NCBI RefSeq assembly: GCF_021044685.1
Contig: NZ_CP088014.1
Coordinates: 6,434,001-6,498,000 of the forward strand
Direction of reading: 5' to 3'
Length of the DNA stretch: 64,000 nt
Origin: Bradyrhizobium daqingense
Lineage (GTDB): Bacteria > Pseudomonadota > Alphaproteobacteria > Rhizobiales > Xanthobacteraceae
Both the position numbers and the translations under genes were made by a program. Below, piece after piece: positions 62,121-64,000 of the stretch (the stretch's first letter is position 1; each line of letters begins with the position of its first letter). The notes beneath the pieces were generated by a model that saw nothing but the letters and a program-made list of their open reading frames with translations, was not told where the DNA came from and ran no database searches.

Positions 62121-62891
62121 TTACTTGAGCGGAATCATCTGGTTCATGACACCGATGAAGTAGTCGAGATAGGTGCCCATCATCGCCGCGAGCACCACGG
62201 CGAGGACCAGAAAGCCCGCGAAGATCGAGAGCGGCACGCCGACGAAATAGACCTGCATCTGCGGCATCAGCCGCGCCAGGATTCCCAGCCCGATGTTGAA
62301 GACGAGGCCGAACACCAGGAACGGTCCGGACAGTTGCAAGCCCAAGCGGAATGCGGCGGCGAAGGCTCGCGTCGCCAGCGAGGCGACGTCGCCGCTCGAG
62401 ACGGTCTCGCCCGGCGAGAAGATCTTGTAGCTGTCGTTCAGCGCCGCGATCACCAAATGGTGGCTGTCGGTGGCGAACAGCAGCGTCACGCCCAGCATGG
62501 TCAGGAAGTTGCCGACCAGCACGCCCTGCTGCCCCTGGGTCGGATCGACCGAGGTGACGAAGCCGAGCCCCATCTGCTGCGCGATCACGGAGCCGGCGAC
62601 CTGCAGGGCCGAGAGCGTCACCCGAGCGGTCGCGCCCAGCACGATGCCGATCGCGATCTCATGCAGCATCAGGACCAGGAGCGGCGCGAGCGAGCCCATG
62701 TCGACCTGATAGGCGTTGCGATGCAGCGGCAGGATGATCAGCGTGAGCAGCAGCGCGATCGACAGCTTGATCCGCGTCGGGATGTTGGTCTCGCCGAGCC
62801 CTGGCAGCAGCATCACCATCGCGCCGACCCGGGCGAAGACCAGCATGAAGGAAGCGGCGAGCGCCGGCAGCAGCGAGACGTCGATGCGCAT
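62121..62891 (-). CDS. fliR: flagellar export protein FliR
   Basis: 256 residues with about six membrane helices in FliR pattern (LSIALLLTLIILPLHRNAYQ, QVAGSVIAQQMGLGFV). Part of the type III export gate. 17 bases after fliQ. Confidence 0.96.
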   Translation of the reverse strand: MRIDVSLLPALAASFMLVFARVGAMVMLLPGLGETNIPTRIKLSIALLLTLIILPLHRNAYQVDMGSLAPLLVLMLHEIAIGIVLGATARVTLSALQVAGSVIAQQMGLGFVTSVDPTQGQQGVLVGNFLTMLGVTLLFATDSHHLVIAALNDSYKIFSPGETVSSGDVASLATRAFAAAFRLGLQLSGPFLVFGLVFNIGLGILARLMPQMQVYFVGVPLSIFAGFLVLAVVLAAMMGTYLDYFIGVMNQMIPLK

Positions 62892-62908
62892 GATCTACGC
62901 ATTGTGCC

Positions 62909-63172
62909 TCAGCCGCCGATGATTCGCGACGAGATCCGCAGCATGTGGGCGTGGAGCGAGTCGGCCATGAACGGCAGCGCCAATAGCATCGTGGCAAAGA
63001 TAGCCAGGATCTTGGGCACGTAGATCAGCGTCTGCTCCTGGATCTGCGTCAGCGCCTGGAACAGCGACACGACGACGCCGACCACGAGGCCGACCACCAT
63101 CAGCGGCGACGACACGAGCACGATGGTCCAGATCGCATCGCGTGCGACGTCGAGGGTTTCGGGTCCGGTCAT
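62909..63172 (-). CDS. fliQ: flagellar export protein FliQ
   Basis: 87 residues, two membrane helices, FliQ pattern (VSLFQALTQIQEQTLIYVPK). A repeat copy lies in the 165-base gap to fliE upstream, odd for a tight flagellar operon. Confidence 0.95.
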   Translation of the reverse strand: MTGPETLDVARDAIWTIVLVSSPLMVVGLVVGVVVSLFQALTQIQEQTLIYVPKILAIFATMLLALPFMADSLHAHMLRISSRIIGG

Positions 63173-63233
63173 TTCAGGATTCCTTTGTTCAACCTTCGTC
63201 CCGCTATCCGGCCAGGAACGAACGCTCCCTCCC

Positions 63234-63310
63234 GTCATTGCGAGGAGCTCTTGCGACGAAGCAATCCAGACTGCCGCCGCGGAGAGACTCTGGATTGCTT
63301 CGCTGCGCTC
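63234..63310. repeat. dispersed palindromic repeat, GTCATTGCGAG family, copy 5, truncated
   Basis: GTCATTGCGAGGAGCTCTTGCGACGAAGCAATCCAG to CTGGATTGCTTCGCTGCGCTCG with central GCCGCGGAGAG. The right-hand closing CGCAATGAC is replaced by CGACGATCG, so this copy has lost one end. It sits between fliE and fliQ. Confidence 0.8.
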
Positions 63311-63337
63311 GACGATCGTGGTGAGCGCCAGCGTCCG

Positions 63338-63646
63338 TCAGATCGGCATCTTCATGATGTCTTCATAGGCCGCGATGACGCGGTCGCGGACCGAGACCAG
63401 CGTCGACACCGCAACGTCGGTGTCGGCGACCGCCGTCACCACGTCCATCACGTTGGCCTTGCCGGAGGCCATCGCCACCGCCTGCGCGTCGGACTTGCGA
63501 CCGGACTCGATGACGCTGCCGACGGCGTCTTTCAGCAGCGAAGCGAAGGATTGCCCGCTCGGCTCGCTGCCCTTGGCGGCGCCGCTGTTCTCCAGCACGC
63601 GGGCGAGATTGGCGTAAGCATTGGCGGCGATTGTCGGTGATGCCAT
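63338..63646 (-). CDS. fliE: flagellar hook-basal body protein FliE
   Basis: 102 residues. FliE connects the MS ring to the rod. The C-terminal segment (ANVMDVVTAVADTDVAVSTL, VRDRVIAAYEDIMKMPI) matches FliE; the N-terminal half is more divergent. Sixteen bases after flgC. Confidence 0.93.
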   Translation of the reverse strand: MASPTIAANAYANLARVLENSGAAKGSEPSGQSFASLLKDAVGSVIESGRKSDAQAVAMASGKANVMDVVTAVADTDVAVSTLVSVRDRVIAAYEDIMKMPI

Positions 63647-63662
63647 GGCTCAGATGTCCTGT

Positions 63663-64000
63663 TCAGCTCTTGAGGATGTCCAGCGTGCGCTGGATCATCC
63701 GGCGCGTCGCACTGATGATGTTGAGATTGGCCTCGTAGGACCGCTGCGCATCGCGCATGTCGGTCATCTCGACCACCGAGTTCACGTTGGGATATTTGAC
63801 GTTGCCGCTCGCGTCCGCGGACGGATTGTTGGGCTCGTACCTGACCCGGAAGGCGGACTGATCGGGCTTGATCCTGCCGAGGGTGACGACTTGGGCCTCC
63901 AGCGTGCGGTCGAGCGCGGACGAAAACGTCGGCACCTTGCGCCGATAGGGATCGCCGCCCGCCGTCTGCGCGGTCGAATCCGCGTTCGCGATGTTCTCCG
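63663..64000 (-). CDS. flgC: flagellar basal-body rod protein FlgC, 5' end beyond the window
   Basis: The window shows the C-terminal 111 codons. From the edge the frame reads ENIANADSTAQTAGGDPYRRK, then the FlgC C terminus NVNSVVEMTDMRDAQRSYEAN and a terminal MIQRTLDILKS. The N-terminal start lies beyond base 64000. Rod component, first in the visible part of the flagellar operon. Confidence 0.92.
   Translation of the reverse strand, partial: ENIANADSTAQTAGGDPYRRKVPTFSSALDRTLEAQVVTLGRIKPDQSAFRVRYEPNNPSADASGNVKYPNVNSVVEMTDMRDAQRSYEANLNIISATRRMIQRTLDILKS

Overview
The window is GC-rich alphaproteobacterial chromosome, most likely Bradyrhizobium or a close relative (Nitrobacteraceae, Rhizobiales). 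Evidence: alphaproteobacterial markers (F1-ATPase zeta subunit, a GTTC-N7-GTTC SOS box at recA, a CckA-type hybrid kinase), many short secreted proteins of Bradyrhizobium type, and several families of dispersed intergenic palindromic repeats typical of that genus. No rRNA, tRNA, CRISPR array, integrase or insertion sequence was seen, so this looks like core chromosome with small accessory patches.

Layout. 0.1-4.7 kb: a CorA transporter, three related secreted proteins, purS and purC, then divergently the ATPase zeta subunit. 4.7-16.3 kb: a LysR regulator beside a frameshifted isocitrate lyase/PEP mutase-family gene, then a probable cyanate locus. This locus has an NrtA/NrtB/NrtD-like ABC transporter plus cyanase (cynS), a divergent sigma-54 activator, and a second operon of OsmC, an acyl-CoA dehydrogenase-like flavoprotein and a two-domain sulfurtransferase. 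Both operons carry almost identical -24/-12 (sigma-54) promoters. A cluster of three ACGA-N4-TCGT palindromes lies between the transporter operon and the activator gene. I read this as one sigma-54 regulon for cyanate and possibly cyanide or thiocyanate handling; it is the most interesting system here.

16.3-31.6 kb is mostly housekeeping: a TrmJ-type RNA methyltransferase fused to a DUF559 nuclease-like domain, icd, a DUF3455 protein, alaS, a tandem glycine riboswitch with gcvT-gcvH-gcvP, a pair of related proteins (one intact, one with three frameshifts), and recA with its SOS box. 31.6-41.3 kb holds many short genes (DUF2798, DUF6894, HdeA-like, lipoproteins, DPWGG-motif secreted proteins), two tandem small-RNA candidates, a YeeE/YedE pair with a shortened first half, and a BioF2-like acetyltransferase.

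41-51.6 kb: a DsbA/FrnE-like protein, an acyl-CoA thioesterase-like protein, two tandem XRE/MmyB-type regulators with a likely operator, a SET-domain methyltransferase close to a lysine-rich histone-like protein, a TetR regulator with an operator next to a carotenoid cleavage oxygenase, YciB and small secreted proteins. 51.6-58 kb: class I fumarase, an isoprenylcysteine methyltransferase-like protein, a GST, a lectin-like secreted protein and a Tim44-like protein. 58.3-64 kb: cckA and the flagellar genes flhB, fliR, fliQ, fliE and flgC (flgC cut by the window edge).

Three genes carry frameshifts (one of them three) and one has an in-frame stop. The reader should keep both real decay and sequence error in mind for these.
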